DNA of 64,000 bases from DSUN01 sp035527715 (lineage in GTDB: Bacteria > Planctomycetota > PUPC01 > DSUN01): NCBI GenBank assembly GCA_035527715.1, contig DATKZY010000118.1:62001-126000 (forward strand). The letters are read 5' to 3'. The notes beneath the pieces were generated by a model, which searched no databases, was not told the origin of the DNA, and worked only from the letters and a program-made list of their open reading frames with translations. Positions 7,662 to 15,663 of this stretch are shown piece by piece. The position numbers and the translations under genes were made by a program. The stretch's first letter is position 1. Every line of letters begins with the position of its first letter.

Positions 7662-8565
7662 GGCCCGCGACCTTTCCAAGACCTTCCCCGGCGGGGTGGT
7701 GGCCGTCAACGGCCTCGACCTCGCCGTGCCGCCCGGCGTCGTCTACGGCCTCATCGGTCGCAACGGGGCGGGCAAGACGACGGCGATCCGCATGCTCATG
7801 GGCCTCCTGCGGCGCAACCGCGGCACCGCCCGCGTTCTGGGCACCGACCTGTGGACCGCGCCCATCGAGACCCGCGCCCGCGTGGCCTACGTCTCGCAGC
7901 TCCAGCGGCTCCACGCCTGGATGACGCCCGAGGAGCTGTGCCACTATGCCTCGCACTTCTACGGCCGCTGGGACCGGGCCTACGCCCGCGACCTCGCCCG
8001 CCGCTTCGACGTGCCGTGGGACTATCAGGTCGGCGTGATGTCGGGCGGCGAGCAGCGCAAGGTGGCCATCGTGCTGGCCTTCGCCGCGCGGCCCGACGTG
8101 CTGCTGCTCGACGAGCCGGCGGCGGGCCTCGACCCCATCGCCCGCCGCGAGCTGATCGACGAGCTGATCGAGGTGCTCTCGCGCGTCGACGGCTGCACCG
8201 TGCTCTTCAGCACCCACATCATCAGCGACCTCGAGCGCATCGCCGAGCACGTGGGGATCATGGACCGCGGCCGCATCGTGGCGGCGGGCCGCCTCGACGA
8301 GCTTCAGAGCCGCACGAAGCGGGTGCAGGTGGTCTTCGAGGGCGCCGCGCCCCCGCCGGGGTTCGCCCTGCCGGGCGCCGTGCGCAGCAAGGCCGAGGGG
8401 CCGGTCGTCACCGCCGTCGTGCGCCTGGCCAGCGACGCCCAGCTCGACGAGGTGCGGCGCCTGCCGGGCGTGCGCGTCAACGTCTTCCCGCTGGGCCTCG
8501 AGGAGATCTTCATCGAGCTCTTCGGCCCCGGATCGCGGGCCGAGTTTGTGGACGGCGAGCTTTGA
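7642..8565 (+). CDS. ABC transporter ATP-binding protein
   Basis: 307 residues starting at GTG 7642. Walker A is GRNGAGKTT (about residues 39-47), the signature motif is MSGGEQRK (about 133-140), Walker B is VLLLDEPAAGLDP, and the switch histidine is in FSTHI. The C-terminal 80 residues are an accessory domain. It resembles the YtrB/YxlF/CcmA group that exports or senses envelope-active compounds. The partner membrane proteins are the three downstream genes. The start overlaps the GntR gene, which implies coordinated expression. Confidence 0.93.
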   Translation: MSDPVIEARDLSKTFPGGVVAVNGLDLAVPPGVVYGLIGRNGAGKTTAIRMLMGLLRRNRGTARVLGTDLWTAPIETRARVAYVSQLQRLHAWMTPEELCHYASHFYGRWDRAYARDLARRFDVPWDYQVGVMSGGEQRKVAIVLAFAARPDVLLLDEPAAGLDPIARRELIDELIEVLSRVDGCTVLFSTHIISDLERIAEHVGIMDRGRIVAAGRLDELQSRTKRVQVVFEGAAPPPGFALPGAVRSKAEGPVVTAVVRLASDAQLDEVRRLPGVRVNVFPLGLEEIFIELFGPGSRAEFVDGEL

Positions 8566-8626
8566 TGGCCTCATTCGCCGGCAGCCGCGCCCGGCAACGC
8601 GTGCGCGCAGCACGGAGAGGCACACG

Positions 8627-9874
8627 ATGATATTCGGGATCCGGCTCGACGGACTTCTGATCCTGCTCGCCCTGTGGTTCGCCGCATTCTGCCTGTGGCG
8701 CTGGGCTAGGCGACGCATGCGCGACGGGAGGCGGGCGGCTCGGCCCCGCGAGCCGCGCAAGCACCCCCGAGGGCTCAGGATGGCCGCCGGGCTTCTGGGC
8801 CTCCTGATCCTGGCTGCCGTCGGCCTCACCTCCGTGCACGAGGTGCGGCGCTGCTACGCGCGCGCCGACATCCGCCGCGAGGCCACGGTTCGCGTGCCCA
8901 CCCGGCCCGCCTCGTTGCCCGAGGTCCGCGGACCGGCGTACTTCGCAGAAATCCCCGACGGGCGCATCCTCTTCAGCGTGCTCTTCGCCGACTGCTGGGA
9001 GGGCGTGCTCCGGCCCCTCGGCCTCCGCGAGTACGTCATCGAATGGCCCGAGGAGAAGGATCGGGACTTCCCGGACCGATTCGAACTGCTTGGCTACCAC
9101 ATTGATGCCCGCGTGCACGCTCGGGGCCTCTCGGTGGGCGGGGTGGAGCCGGTGGCGACCGCGCTCGTGAGCTTCTCGTTCAGCTCGCGGGGCAACATGG
9201 ACGTGGCGAGCGGGAGCAGCGGCGGCATCCTTCACCCGGGCGAGATCTCCTGGCCGGGCCAACTGGGGCGGGCCGGCGCCCTGACGAACGCCCCGCTGTC
9301 GATCGCCGCCGGCCCTCGCCAGGGCCTCTTCATCCTCTCGTTCGTCGAGCTGGCGGCGAAGGGCGATCCGCTGAAAGCGGTCCCTCTTGGCGAATGGGTG
9401 GAGGCGCATGAGGCCGACGTGCTCGGCGCGCTACGCCGGTTTGAGGCCGAGATGCCTGCGTGGAAGGCCCCGCCGCCGCTGTGCCGCACCGGGTTGATGG
9501 CGTTGGCCGCCTATTGCGGGGAGTCGTGCTGGCTGCTTCTGGTCGCGGCGGCGCTGCTCGCCCAGGCCTTCGCCCGTCGCTGGGCCGCCTTCGTCGGGAT
9601 GAGCCTGGCGGTGGTGCTCTACGTCGTCGTCCTCGACCGGGCGCTGCTCGGCGTGCACCTCGCGCATATGGCCGACGCGAAGGCCCCGCTGGTGTCGCGC
9701 GTCGTGGCGTGCCGGCAGTCGGCCGAGACCTTCTTCTTCCGCGACACGGCGGAGCGCGCGCTGCGGCGGGTGGCCGACGACGCGGCTTCGCCGCCGCCCG
9801 TGCGCGCGGCCGCGCGGCACGCCATCGGGCTGATCGCTCCACCTTCAACCGACGCACTGGAGAAACCGGGGTGA
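8627..9874 (+). CDS. Membrane protein, paralogue A of the ABC operon
   Basis: 415 residues starting at ATG 8627, preceded by GGAGAGG. Two N-terminal membrane helices (about residues 8-26 and 50-68) enclose a basic loop. A roughly 220-residue soluble domain follows, then two helices near residues 297-340. The C-terminal region (LDRALLGVHLAHM... FFFRDTAERALRR) closely matches the gene at 10848-12041, so the two are diverged tandem paralogues flanking the permease. I know no named family. The topology suggests an envelope subunit of the ABC system with an extracytoplasmic sensor or substrate domain. Confidence 0.8.
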   Translation: MIFGIRLDGLLILLALWFAAFCLWRWARRRMRDGRRAARPREPRKHPRGLRMAAGLLGLLILAAVGLTSVHEVRRCYARADIRREATVRVPTRPASLPEVRGPAYFAEIPDGRILFSVLFADCWEGVLRPLGLREYVIEWPEEKDRDFPDRFELLGYHIDARVHARGLSVGGVEPVATALVSFSFSSRGNMDVASGSSGGILHPGEISWPGQLGRAGALTNAPLSIAAGPRQGLFILSFVELAAKGDPLKAVPLGEWVEAHEADVLGALRRFEAEMPAWKAPPPLCRTGLMALAAYCGESCWLLLVAAALLAQAFARRWAAFVGMSLAVVLYVVVLDRALLGVHLAHMADAKAPLVSRVVACRQSAETFFFRDTAERALRRVADDAASPPPVRAAARHAIGLIAPPSTDALEKPG

Positions 9875-10638
9875 GCACGACACAGGCTTCGACGTCCGCG
9901 GAGGCGAGCCGTGAGGCGGCCCCGCATGTCAACCTGTGGCTGGGGCTGCTGTGGCGCGAGTGGCTCGCGCGGCGGGGCCTGGTGGTCGGGGCGCTGGCCG
10001 TCTGGCTCGCGGGCGGCTGGGTGATCCTTCTCTTCTACCATCCGGGCTGGATCATCGCGTTCGGTGTGTTCTATGCCTTCCTGGCCGGCCCGTCGTTCGG
10101 GGGCTCCGAGGTGATCGAGGGCTCGGAAGAGTTCTCCTTCTCGCTCCCGCCGCCGCGGGGCGACCGCTACCTCGTCCGTATGGCCTTCGGCGGCGCCACG
10201 GTGCTGGCGTTCACGACGGCGGGCGTGCTTGCGATCGGGCTCGACCTGCCGCAGCGGGTCTGGGGCCTCTTCGTCAACTCGGGCTTCACCGAGCCATTCC
10301 CGCCGGCCGAGATCGGTTTCCTCTACCCACTGGCGGTGGCGCTTCCGTTTGCGGTCTTCGCGTTCTCGTTCGCGATCGCAGCGGTGGCGGCGACGCGCGG
10401 CACGGTGCTCGCCTCGCCGTTTGTGGGCGGCATCCTCGCGGCGGGCACGATGGGGGCCGGTCTCCTCTGCGAGCGATACCTGTGGAACGTGGTGAACGGC
10501 TACATTTCGGTGACGGCCCTCTTCGCCGCCGCGCCGCTGGCTCTCCTGTGGGGCTACCTGGCCTACCAACGCAAAGAGGGCATCAACCGCCCCGCGCCGA
10601 TGGCGGGGGGACCCTGTGGTGGGCGTGGGCGGTTGTGA
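9871..10638 (+). CDS. ABC permease-like membrane protein, C-terminus lost by frame break
   Basis: 255 residues in the uninterrupted frame, starting at GTG 9871, which overlaps the preceding stop by 4 nt (GTGA). It has about six hydrophobic segments and a cytoplasmic loop containing EGSEEFSFSLPPPRGD, a pattern typical of ABC-2-type permeases that follow a YtrB-like ATPase. The last residues (MAGGPCGGRGRL) do not look like a natural end. A transmembrane helix and a 50-residue tail continue in the -1 frame from 10608 to 10844. The break is at GGGGGGA (10605-10611), a slippery heptamer in the right phase; a lost G in this run would also explain it. Confidence 0.82.
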   Translation: MSTTQASTSAEASREAAPHVNLWLGLLWREWLARRGLVVGALAVWLAGGWVILLFYHPGWIIAFGVFYAFLAGPSFGGSEVIEGSEEFSFSLPPPRGDRYLVRMAFGGATVLAFTTAGVLAIGLDLPQRVWGLFVNSGFTEPFPPAEIGFLYPLAVALPFAVFAFSFAIAAVAATRGTVLASPFVGGILAAGTMGAGLLCERYLWNVVNGYISVTALFAAAPLALLWGYLAYQRKEGINRPAPMAGGPCGGRGRL

Positions 10639-10844
10639 TTGCCCTCCTCCTGCTGCTTGCCTTTCTCTTCCTCTTGATGGTCGGACGGGGCTCGATGAGC
10701 GAAGCCGAGAGGCGCGCCGCGGACGCGGTCCTCGAGCGGGGCATCACGGACGGATTGCGGGAGGAGGCGGAGGCCGAGGTGACGCCGCGGCTCGCCCCGG
10801 CTCGTCCCAAGACAGGTGCGCCCTCACCGAAGGATGGGAGGTAG
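10608..10844 (+). other. C-terminal continuation of the permease in the -1 frame
   Basis: Reading on from G10608 in the -1 frame gives a last membrane helix (WAVVIALLLLLAFLFLLM) and a charged tail (SEAERRAADAVLERG...). It ends at TAG 10844, just 3 nt before the next gene. The fit in length, topology and gene spacing implies that the intact protein is about 324 residues. Whether the joining happens by ribosomal slippage or the gene is broken or mis-sequenced cannot be told here. Confidence 0.7.
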
Positions 10845-10847
10845 GCA

Positions 10848-12041
10848 ATGCGCGGGCTACTGATCCTGCTGGCGGCTGTCGGCGTCGCGTTGCTCGCCCT
10901 TCTGCGGCGCCGGTCGGCGCTCGGGCCGAGGGCTCCGCGGCCGCGGCACATTGTGATTCGCATCGTCTGTGGCGTGCTCGGCGTGGGGATACTCGCGGCT
11001 GTGGCGGTGGGCACGTGGAGCGTCGTCCACGGGTCCGACGCCGGCGAGGCGGCGGGCAAGGAACGCTTGGTCTGCGTCCCCACCCAGCCGCCGCCCGCGT
11101 TGGCCGTCCCTGAGGAACCTTTCGAGAGCGTGGAGGTCAAGCAGGCGCGGTTCCTCGTCAACGTGATCATTGCCGACCTCTCGGCGGGCGAGCCCGTGGT
11201 GATCTTCGCCGACCAGCAGGAGCTTCGGTGGCCCCGGTTCTGCTCGCTCGGCAGGGACTTCGATGTCGCGGGCTACAAGGTCCGCTACGAGATCGCCTTG
11301 CGGGCGCTCTCCGCGTGCAAGGAGGGTCCGAAGGCGACTCCCACGCTGCGGAGCGACGGGAAGTACAACTTCGATTGGCAGAGGGGCGGCTCCTCCTCGG
11401 GCACGGGCGGCGGCCTGATGCTCGGCGGCGTGTGGTTCGCGCGGCGGATGGGCAGGGCGGGGCCGCCCGAGAAGCCGCCGCTGTCCATCGTAGCGCGGCC
11501 CGGGCGCGAGCTTACCGCCGTCGGCTTCGTCACCCGCGTGGCCGAGGACGACCCCTTGAAAGCGATCCCGGCCGCGGAGTTCCTGCGCGCGCGACAGGCA
11601 GTGGTTGGTGAAGCGCTGGGCAGATGGTCCAATGGTGGCGGGCCACACCGGTTCCCTCCGCGCGTGGATGACGCGCCGTTCCGCGGCGCGGCGCTGGCCG
11701 AGCACATTGGGGCGTCGAGCCTGCTCCTGCTGGCCGCGGCGGTACTGCTGTCGCAACTCTTCGCGCGGCGGGGCCTGGCGTTCGTGGGCGTGCTGGCGGC
11801 CGTGGCGCTCTACGTGGCGGCGCTCGATCGTGCGGTGCTGGGCGCGCATCTCAGCCGAATGGAAGGCCCCAACGCTCCCCTCCCTGCCCGCGTGCTCGCC
11901 TGCGAGCAGGCCGCCGACAGCTTCTTCTACCGCAAGACTGCGCTCGCGCGCCTCCGCGAGCTGGCCAGGGACGCGACGGTCCCCGGCCCCCTGCGGGCGA
12001 GGGCGGAACAGATGGCGAGGGAGCTGCCTGGCCTCATGTGA
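10848..12041 (+). CDS. Membrane protein, paralogue B of the ABC operon
   Basis: 397 residues, with GGGAGG ahead of ATG 10848. It has the same layout as the 8627-9874 protein: two N-terminal helices, a soluble middle domain and two C-terminal helices (LLLLAAAVLLSQLFA and the segment after it). Shared signatures include LDRAVLGAHL and SFFYRKTALARLRELA near the end, which match LDRALLGVHL and TFFFRDTAERALRRVA in paralogue A. The soluble domains are more diverged. It is the last gene of the YtrA-type operon; its function is unknown. Confidence 0.8.
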   Translation: MRGLLILLAAVGVALLALLRRRSALGPRAPRPRHIVIRIVCGVLGVGILAAVAVGTWSVVHGSDAGEAAGKERLVCVPTQPPPALAVPEEPFESVEVKQARFLVNVIIADLSAGEPVVIFADQQELRWPRFCSLGRDFDVAGYKVRYEIALRALSACKEGPKATPTLRSDGKYNFDWQRGGSSSGTGGGLMLGGVWFARRMGRAGPPEKPPLSIVARPGRELTAVGFVTRVAEDDPLKAIPAAEFLRARQAVVGEALGRWSNGGGPHRFPPRVDDAPFRGAALAEHIGASSLLLLAAAVLLSQLFARRGLAFVGVLAAVALYVAALDRAVLGAHLSRMEGPNAPLPARVLACEQAADSFFYRKTALARLRELARDATVPGPLRARAEQMARELPGLM

Positions 12042-12122
12042 AGAACGCCTCCCACCCTCCGTCCCCGCGGGCGCGGCGCCTGCGGGAGCGCGGAACCTGT
12101 TTCCTCGCAGGCCATCCCGTTG

Positions 12123-12128
12123 TATAAT
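12123..12128 (+). promoter_or_regulatory. Candidate -10 element
   Basis: A perfect TATAAT lies 29 nt before the GTG at 12158. The -35 region (12100-12105, TTTCCT) is weak, so this promoter may need help or be low in strength. Confidence 0.5.
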
Positions 12129-12157
12129 CACGTGAGCCCCTTCACAGGAGGATGGCC

Positions 12158-13288
12158 GTGGCACTGCGATCATGCCTACTCTGTCTTGGCCTCGCTGCCG
12201 TCGCCAGCGGCGGGGAAGCCGATCCCCTGGCGGCCATCGCGGCGCGAATGGGCGTGCCGGCCGCGCGGGTGCCGCGACTGGCGAGGCCCCCCGATCTGAA
12301 CACGGCCGGGAGGTTTCCCGGCTGGGCGGGGCCGCTGCACTTCGTCCCCCTCTCCGGCTCCCGCGACGCTTCGCCCGTGAAGACCTCGGGCTACCTCGCC
12401 TGTGACGCTGAGCGTCTCTACGCCGCCATCCGCTGCGAAGAGCCCGACATGAACGCCGTCCCGAGCAAGGCGGTGCCGAAGGACGGCGACGTGTGGACGG
12501 GCGACAGCGTCGAGTTCATGCTCCTGCCCGGTCTCGACCCGGCGGGCGCCTACCATCACTTCGCCGTGAACCCCGCGGGCAGCCTCCACGACGCGAAGGC
12601 CAACGACAAGGCGTGGGACAGCGGGGCGGTCGTCCACGTCGTCCGCGATGCCTCGAGCTGGACCGTGGTGCTGGCCGTGCCGTACGCCGCAGTGGGCGTG
12701 AAGCCGGGCGAGGGCGCGCCACCGCTCTGGCGCGTGAACCTGCATCGGCTGCGCCCGCGGCGGGGCGGGGCGGCCGAGATGGACGTGTCGTGGTCGCCCA
12801 CCCACTCGCGGAGCAACCACGTGCCGAGCCGCTTCGGCCTCGCCCTCGTCGAGGGAATGGGCACGTTCGACCCCGCCGCGACGGTGGCCTTCCTCGACCA
12901 GGCCGAACGCCTCCAGGTGCTCCTGCGCCAGACGTTCGACAAGGACGCGGCGCCGTTCGATTCGGGAGCGATCGTTCAGGGCGATGGCCCCAATGGAGCG
13001 ACGCGTTTCCTCCGCGTCGAGGGGAAGCGGCAGGCGACGCTCGAGCGGAACTTCGGCGACATCCGCGGCCTCCAGATGGCCTGCGCCTACCGCACGTCGC
13101 CGAACCAGGTCGGGCTCGTCATCCACGGCAACGGCACGGTCGTCCGGGCGTGCCGGCCGGGCAAGGTCGAGGTGCTCGGGCGCGGGCTGAAGGTGGCGCA
13201 GACGACGTGCCGCGACGCCGACGGCGCGAGCCGTGCCTTCGGCCTCGGTCTCGACGCCTATCGCTTCCTCCGCCCCTACGGCCACTGA
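12158..13288 (+). CDS. Secreted protein with CBM9-like domain, ends at an in-frame TGA
   Basis: 376 residues up to the TGA at 13286-13288. I chose GTG 12158 because AGGAGG (12146-12151) sits 6 nt ahead of it; the ATG at 12152 directly abuts that site. The signal peptide is MALRSCLLCLGLAAVASG. A carbohydrate-binding family 9-like (DOMON) domain follows, with the typical run from LACDAERLYAAIRCEEPDM to DSVEFMLLPG. The same frame continues after the TGA for 157 more codons (13289-13762) with no other stop. The gene is therefore either disrupted by one base change (TGG to TGA would give GHWQQG) or read through. Confidence 0.75.
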   Translation: MALRSCLLCLGLAAVASGGEADPLAAIAARMGVPAARVPRLARPPDLNTAGRFPGWAGPLHFVPLSGSRDASPVKTSGYLACDAERLYAAIRCEEPDMNAVPSKAVPKDGDVWTGDSVEFMLLPGLDPAGAYHHFAVNPAGSLHDAKANDKAWDSGAVVHVVRDASSWTVVLAVPYAAVGVKPGEGAPPLWRVNLHRLRPRRGGAAEMDVSWSPTHSRSNHVPSRFGLALVEGMGTFDPAATVAFLDQAERLQVLLRQTFDKDAAPFDSGAIVQGDGPNGATRFLRVEGKRQATLERNFGDIRGLQMACAYRTSPNQVGLVIHGNGTVVRACRPGKVEVLGRGLKVAQTTCRDADGASRAFGLGLDAYRFLRPYGH

Positions 13289-13762
13289 CAGCAGGGGAAC
13301 ATGCCGCCCAGTTTGGGCGGCCACTGGGCGGTCGCCCGCTTCCAGGTTGACGACATGTACAGCAACGACACGCACCTGCGCGTGAACGACCCGCGGCAGC
13401 AATACGAGCGCTTCTATTTCACCCTCAACGGCGACCTGCGGCCCGACAGCTTCTTCGAGCTGGGCTGGGTCATCGTGTGGCGCGGCAAGGACGCCGAGCC
13501 GCCGTCGGCCCCCGCACGATTCACCATCGAGCGCGAAGGCGACAACGTGCTGTTCCGATGGACGCCTTCGACCGACAACCTGATGGTCCGATACTACGAG
13601 CTGCTGCGAGTCGAAGGCGGCGGCCTGAAGCCCGTGACCCTCGCGACGAGCAACCACCTGGAACTGGCCGCGGCCCAGTGCCCGCCGGGCGACTACGCGA
13701 TCCGCGCCATAGACGTGGCCGACAATGCCTCCCCGCCTTCTGAGAAGGTCGAGCGGCGCTGA
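13289..13762 (+). CDS. Second half of the CBM9-like protein, with FN3-like domain
   Basis: This stretch is in the same reading frame as the gene ending at TGA 13288. It completes the sugar-binding domain (HWAVARFQVDDMY... FELGWVIVW) and ends with a fibronectin type III-like domain (PPSAPARFTIE... LFRWTPSTDN). ATG 13301 could restart translation after a weak GGGGA site. Its stop overlaps the photolyase ATG by one base, so it belongs to that operon. It is either a separately translated fragment, a readthrough product or the dead tail of a pseudogene. Confidence 0.65.
   Translation, partial: QQGNMPPSLGGHWAVARFQVDDMYSNDTHLRVNDPRQQYERFYFTLNGDLRPDSFFELGWVIVWRGKDAEPPSAPARFTIEREGDNVLFRWTPSTDNLMVRYYELLRVEGGGLKPVTLATSNHLELAAAQCPPGDYAIRAIDVADNASPPSEKVERR
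13303..13321 (+). other. Hairpin just downstream of the in-frame TGA
   Basis: GCCGCCCA (13303-13310) and TGGGCGGC (13314-13321) pair perfectly over the loop GTT. The stem begins 15 nt after the TGA at 13286-13288. The position is where bacterial selenocysteine insertion hairpins lie, but the stem could equally be chance in GC-rich coding DNA. Confidence 0.4.
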
Positions 13763-15216
13763 TGATCCAGCCCGAACGCATCCAGCGCCTCAACGACGAG
13801 TGGCCCCGCGACGGCGACTACGTGCTCTACTGGATGCAGGCATCGCAGCGCGCCGAGTGGAACCACGCCCTCGAGCACGCCATCGCCGAGGCCAATCGGC
13901 GGAGTCTGCCTGTCGTCGTCCTCTTCGGCCTCACCGACGCATATCCCGAGGCCAACCTGCGGCACTACGCCTTCCTGCTCGAAGGGCTGCGAGAAGCGCA
14001 GGCCGCCTTGCGTCAGCGGGGCATTCGGCTCGTCGTCCGCCACTGCTCCGGAGGGAAAAAAGACTCCCGGAGTCTTTTTCTGCGTCATAATTATCGTAAC
14101 CGAAGTAGTTTGCAACCGGAGAAAAGACTCCCGGAGTCTTTTTCGGTAGTGGTTGAGATGGCCGCCGACGCCGCGCTGCTCGTCGCCGACCGCGGCTACA
14201 CACGCATCCAGAAGCAGTGGCGGCAGCACGTCGCTCGCCACGCCCCGTGCCCTGTCGTGCAGGTCGAGAGCGACGTGGTCGTCCCGGTCGAGACGGCCTC
14301 CGACAAGGAGGAGTACGCCGCGGCCACCATCCGCCCCAGGCTCCACCGACAGCTCAAGACGTTCCTGGTCCCCCTGGCCGAGACGCCGGTGAAGCGCGAC
14401 TCGCTCGGCCTGAAGCTCGACGGCTTCGACATCAGCGATGTGGACGCCGCACTGGCGAAGCTCGACGTGGATCGCAGCGTGCCCCGCCAGAGCTTCTACC
14501 TCGGCGGCACGGCGCAGGCGAAGGCGCGGCTCGACCGCTTCATCGCCGACAAGCTCGATGCCTACGCCGGCAACCGCGGCGACCCCAGCCTCGGCATCGA
14601 GTCGCACCTGAGTCCCTACCTTCACTTCGGCCAGATTTCGCCCCTCTACATCGCCCTCTGCATCCGCGACGCGCGCGGCAAGCACCAGGAGGCGAGGGAT
14701 GCCTTTCTTGAGGAGCTGATCGTCCGCCGCGAGTTGAGCGTGAACTTCGTCCACTACTCGCCCCGCTACGACCGCTTCCGCTGCCTGCCCGCCTGGGCGC
14801 AGGCGACACTGGCCAAGCACAAGAAGGACGAGCGCGAGTACGCCTACTCCCGCAAGCGGCTCGAGGCCTGCCGCACCCACGACCCCTACTGGAACGCTGC
14901 CATGCGCGAGATGGTCGCGACCGGCAAGATGCACAACTACATGCGCATGTACTGGGGCAAGAAAATCCTCGAGTGGAGCCGCTCGCCCGAAACCGCCTTC
15001 AGGACCGCGCTCGCCCTCAACAACAAGTGGTTCCTCGACGGCCGCGACCCCAACTCGTTCGCCGGCGTGGCCTGGTGCTTCGGCAAGCACGACCGCCCGT
15101 GGGGCGAGCGGGACATTTTCGGCACCGTGCGCTACATGAACGCCGCCGGCCTCAAGCGGAAGTTCGATATGGACACCTACGTGCGCCGGGTGGAACGCCT
15201 GGCAGCAGGGGGCTGA
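13762..15216 (+). CDS. phr: Class II deoxyribodipyrimidine photolyase with an inserted palindromic segment
   Basis: 484 residues. The enzyme repairs UV-made pyrimidine dimers in DNA with FAD and light. The N-terminal Rossmann-like domain (YVLYWMQASQR) and the FAD-binding helical domain (SPYLHFGQISP, RRELSVNF, YWNAAMREM, GKMHNYMRMYW, NNKWFLDGRDPNSF, GERDIFGTVRYM) are characteristic of class II. Residues about 97-128 (SGGKKDSRSLF to LPESFS) are foreign: they are encoded by two copies of a palindrome (14057-14143) inserted in frame between the strand RLVVRHC and the helix VVVEMAADAA. The insertion point is a surface loop in related enzymes, so the protein may still fold. ATG overlaps the preceding stop by one base. 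Confidence 0.92.
   Translation: MIQPERIQRLNDEWPRDGDYVLYWMQASQRAEWNHALEHAIAEANRRSLPVVVLFGLTDAYPEANLRHYAFLLEGLREAQAALRQRGIRLVVRHCSGGKKDSRSLFLRHNYRNRSSLQPEKRLPESFSVVVEMAADAALLVADRGYTRIQKQWRQHVARHAPCPVVQVESDVVVPVETASDKEEYAAATIRPRLHRQLKTFLVPLAETPVKRDSLGLKLDGFDISDVDAALAKLDVDRSVPRQSFYLGGTAQAKARLDRFIADKLDAYAGNRGDPSLGIESHLSPYLHFGQISPLYIALCIRDARGKHQEARDAFLEELIVRRELSVNFVHYSPRYDRFRCLPAWAQATLAKHKKDEREYAYSRKRLEACRTHDPYWNAAMREMVATGKMHNYMRMYWGKKILEWSRSPETAFRTALALNNKWFLDGRDPNSFAGVAWCFGKHDRPWGERDIFGTVRYMNAAGLKRKFDMDTYVRRVERLAAGG
14057..14143. repeat. Two palindromes inserted in the photolyase gene
   Basis: AAAAGACTCCCGGAGTCTTTT occurs at 14058-14078 and 14122-14142, separated by about 43 AT-rich bases that differ in composition from the gene. 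Each copy forms a GACTC/GAGTC stem flanked by A and T runs, so it resembles a bidirectional intrinsic terminator. The insertion keeps the reading frame open. It resembles in behaviour the in-frame palindromic elements known from Rickettsia. Confidence 0.85.
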
Positions 15217-15218
15217 GA

Positions 15219-15662
15219 ATGGAGTCGAAGGAACTGGGGGAGATGGTCCGAAGCCTGTTCGCTTCGCAAGGACTTGCCGTCCTGGCCACGCAGAGCGCGG
15301 CAGGGCCTCACACCAGTCTGGTCGCCTTCGCGGCGACGGAGGACCTGCACCACATTGTCTTCGCCACCGAGCGCGACACGCGCAAGTATGCCAACCTGGC
15401 TGCCGACCCGCGCGTGGCGTTGCTCGTGGACGACCGTTCGCACCGCGAGGCCGATCTCGCCGAGGCCACCGCGGTCACGGCTGGCGGCCGCGCCGAGGAA
15501 GCGGCCGGCGAAGAGAAGAAGCATCTGCTGAAGCTCCTGCTGCGTCGGCACCCGGCGCTCCAGGGCTTCGTCGCGTCGCCGGGCTGCGCCATCCTAAGGG
15601 TGACGGTCGAGGCCTACTCCGTCGTCACTCGGTTCCAGGAGGTCCCGGAGCTTCGGCCGTAG
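15219..15662 (+). CDS. Pyridoxamine 5'-phosphate oxidase-like FMN-binding protein
   Basis: 147 residues starting at ATG 15219, three bases after the photolyase stop. The split beta-barrel fold of the PNPOx-like superfamily is indicated by LAVLATQSAAGPHTSLVAFA, HHIVFATERDTRKYANL and RVALLVDDRS. Such proteins bind FMN, F420 or heme and act as small-molecule reductases or heme-handling proteins. The short length fits the single-domain branch rather than true PdxH. It is coupled to the photolyase, and both use flavin. Confidence 0.8.
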   Translation: MESKELGEMVRSLFASQGLAVLATQSAAGPHTSLVAFAATEDLHHIVFATERDTRKYANLAADPRVALLVDDRSHREADLAEATAVTAGGRAEEAAGEEKKHLLKLLLRRHPALQGFVASPGCAILRVTVEAYSVVTRFQEVPELRP

Positions 15663-15663
15663 C

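Noticed and set aside
13286..13321. Confident call of selenocysteine at the in-frame TGA
   Set aside because: A single TGG to TGA change is simpler, the protein is not a redox enzyme, and no sel genes are visible in the window. It is kept only as an alternative.
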